43,162 nt of DNA from UKL13-2 sp947085425 (GTDB taxonomy: Bacteria > Pseudomonadota > Gammaproteobacteria > Burkholderiales > Usitatibacteraceae). The notes under the pieces were generated by a model that was not told where the DNA came from, did no database searches, and saw only the letters and a list, made by a program, of their open reading frames with translations. The position numbers and the translations under genes were made by a program. Within the stretch, counting starts at the first letter, position 1, and every line of letters starts with the position of its first letter. Positions 42,304 to 43,162 of this stretch are shown in pieces. The DNA is taken from positions 1 through 43,162 of the forward strand of contig CAMTWK010000044.1 in the NCBI GenBank assembly GCA_947085425.1. The letters are read 5' to 3'.

Positions 42304-43162
42304 ATGACCACAAGCAACGTAACCAAGTACCTGAAGTTCGCGAATGTACAAATGGCAGCTGAATCCTACTTCGGTAGGGCTGCTGCTGATTGGGTGGTCG
42401 GGGATACACGCCAAAACATAACGCCTGAAGATCTGACAGGCATGCTCACTGACGGCAATCGGCGCTCCTCCAAATTCACCCCCACCCTCGCCACTGATTT
42501 CCTTAAAAACTGGCAACTCGTCGAACACCTCGCCAACACCAAATCCGGCTTCTCCGGCACGCTCTTCAAAGCTATTTCCAACGACGACACGCAAGGAATA
42601 AGGGAAGGCGAACTCGTCCTCTCCTTCCGCTCCACCGAATTTGCCGACGACGCTGTTCGAGACAACCTCGCCACCAACCAACTGGAGATCCGCAAACACG
42701 GCTTTGCCTTTGGCCAGATCGCCGACATGGAGGCCTGGTATAAAAGCCTGCGCACCGCCAATGGCGATGAAGTTGCCAAGATCAGTGCCACCGATAAAAT
42801 CAGCGTAACCGGCTACAGCCTAGGCGGCCATCTCGCCACTGCCTTCAACATCCTACGCCGCGAAGCAGGCGAACTCTCCACCAAAGTGATGGGCACCTAT
42901 ACCTTCAACGGCGCAGGGGTGGGTGAAGTACAAAACAACAAAAAACTCACCGACGTCATCAATCAATTTGAGGCCTACAGAAATAACGGCGCAACCTTTA
43001 CCGATTCGGTTGTCAGCAACATCTACAACCAACTCAAGGCCAAGCTCAACACAGGCAGCGCCCCCAGCAGCAGCGATATTGAACTCGCCAACAGCCTGCT
43101 CGACCAATCCGCCGCCATCCATGCACGTGCAAAGAATGTAAAAGAAGCGCAGTCCGTGATCG
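42304..43162 (+). CDS. lipase-type RTX effector, N-terminal part (runs off the window)
   Basis: Open from ATG 42304 (AAGGA upstream) to the window end, 286 codons with no stop. It contains an alpha/beta-hydrolase nucleophile elbow G170-Y-S172-L-G-G-H-L-A within a class-3/DUF2974-like lipase core: L-V-L-S-F-R-S-T-E-F-A-D-D (~104-116) is the oxyanion strand; Y-T-F-N-G-A-G-V-G follows the elbow. No signal peptide, as expected for type I secretion substrates. Such lipase domains head large calcium-binding RTX proteins in Betaproteobacteria, with the RTX repeats and secretion signal at the far end; that part is beyond the window. Likely phospholipid or lipid ester substrate. Confidence 0.8.
   Translation, partial: MTTSNVTKYLKFANVQMAAESYFGRAAADWVVGDTRQNITPEDLTGMLTDGNRRSSKFTPTLATDFLKNWQLVEHLANTKSGFSGTLFKAISNDDTQGIREGELVLSFRSTEFADDAVRDNLATNQLEIRKHGFAFGQIADMEAWYKSLRTANGDEVAKISATDKISVTGYSLGGHLATAFNILRREAGELSTKVMGTYTFNGAGVGEVQNNKKLTDVINQFEAYRNNGATFTDSVVSNIYNQLKAKLNTGSAPSSSDIELANSLLDQSAAIHARAKNVKEAQSVI

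Overview
The window reads as a chromosomal piece of a proteobacterium, most likely a betaproteobacterium or a closely related gammaproteobacterium. This rests on the rimP-nusA-infB-rbfA-truB-rpsO-pnp order, the style of the PNPase and DnaE proteins, the exbB-exbD-exbD-tonB cluster and the two large TonB-dependent receptors. Taxonomy is inferred by eye from protein style, not from a search.

Layout. Positions 1-245 hold a 112-bp tandem repeat. From 0.3 to 8.5 kb, on the + strand, lie a Rid-family protein, tadA, a wax-ester synthase/diacylglycerol acyltransferase with two alpha/beta hydrolases downstream, and dnaE. From 8.7 to 9.07 kb are two repeat elements; the second runs into the folA stop codon. 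From 9.06 to 12.1 kb, on the - strand, are folA, thyA, a DHH phosphoesterase and cysC. From 12.2 to 14.8 kb, on the - strand, is a complete energy-coupling cluster (exbB, two exbD, tonB). Divergent from it (15.2-18.4 kb, +) is a set of three genes: an unrecognised 198-residue protein and two tandem TPR proteins with aspartyl/asparaginyl beta-hydroxylase domains. They converge on two TonB-dependent receptors (18.4-24.5 kb, -). Together these form a candidate outer-membrane uptake and modification module.

From 24.6 to 34.0 kb is the conserved translation/RNA operon, with a promoter and a leader hairpin before rimP. It is followed by tRNA-Pro(UGG) and tRNA-Arg(UCU).

From 34.4 kb to the end the window becomes accessory. 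A second copy of the dispersed palindromic element is followed by a type I secretion ABC transporter whose N-terminus is split by a frameshift. Next come a truncated RTX protein, a secreted protein of unknown function, a lysozyme-like (GH24-type) fragment, and the C-terminal third of a HlyD-type adaptor cut off from its N-terminus. After these come a lipoprotein, a 165-bp element with perfect 23-nt inverted ends, a two-helix membrane protein, and a lipase-type RTX effector cut by the window end. Three cell-envelope proteins of unknown function are interleaved with pieces of secreted hydrolases. This looks like a recombining array of type I-secreted effectors with candidate immunity partners, and it is the best candidate here for an undescribed system. 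That reading is an inference.
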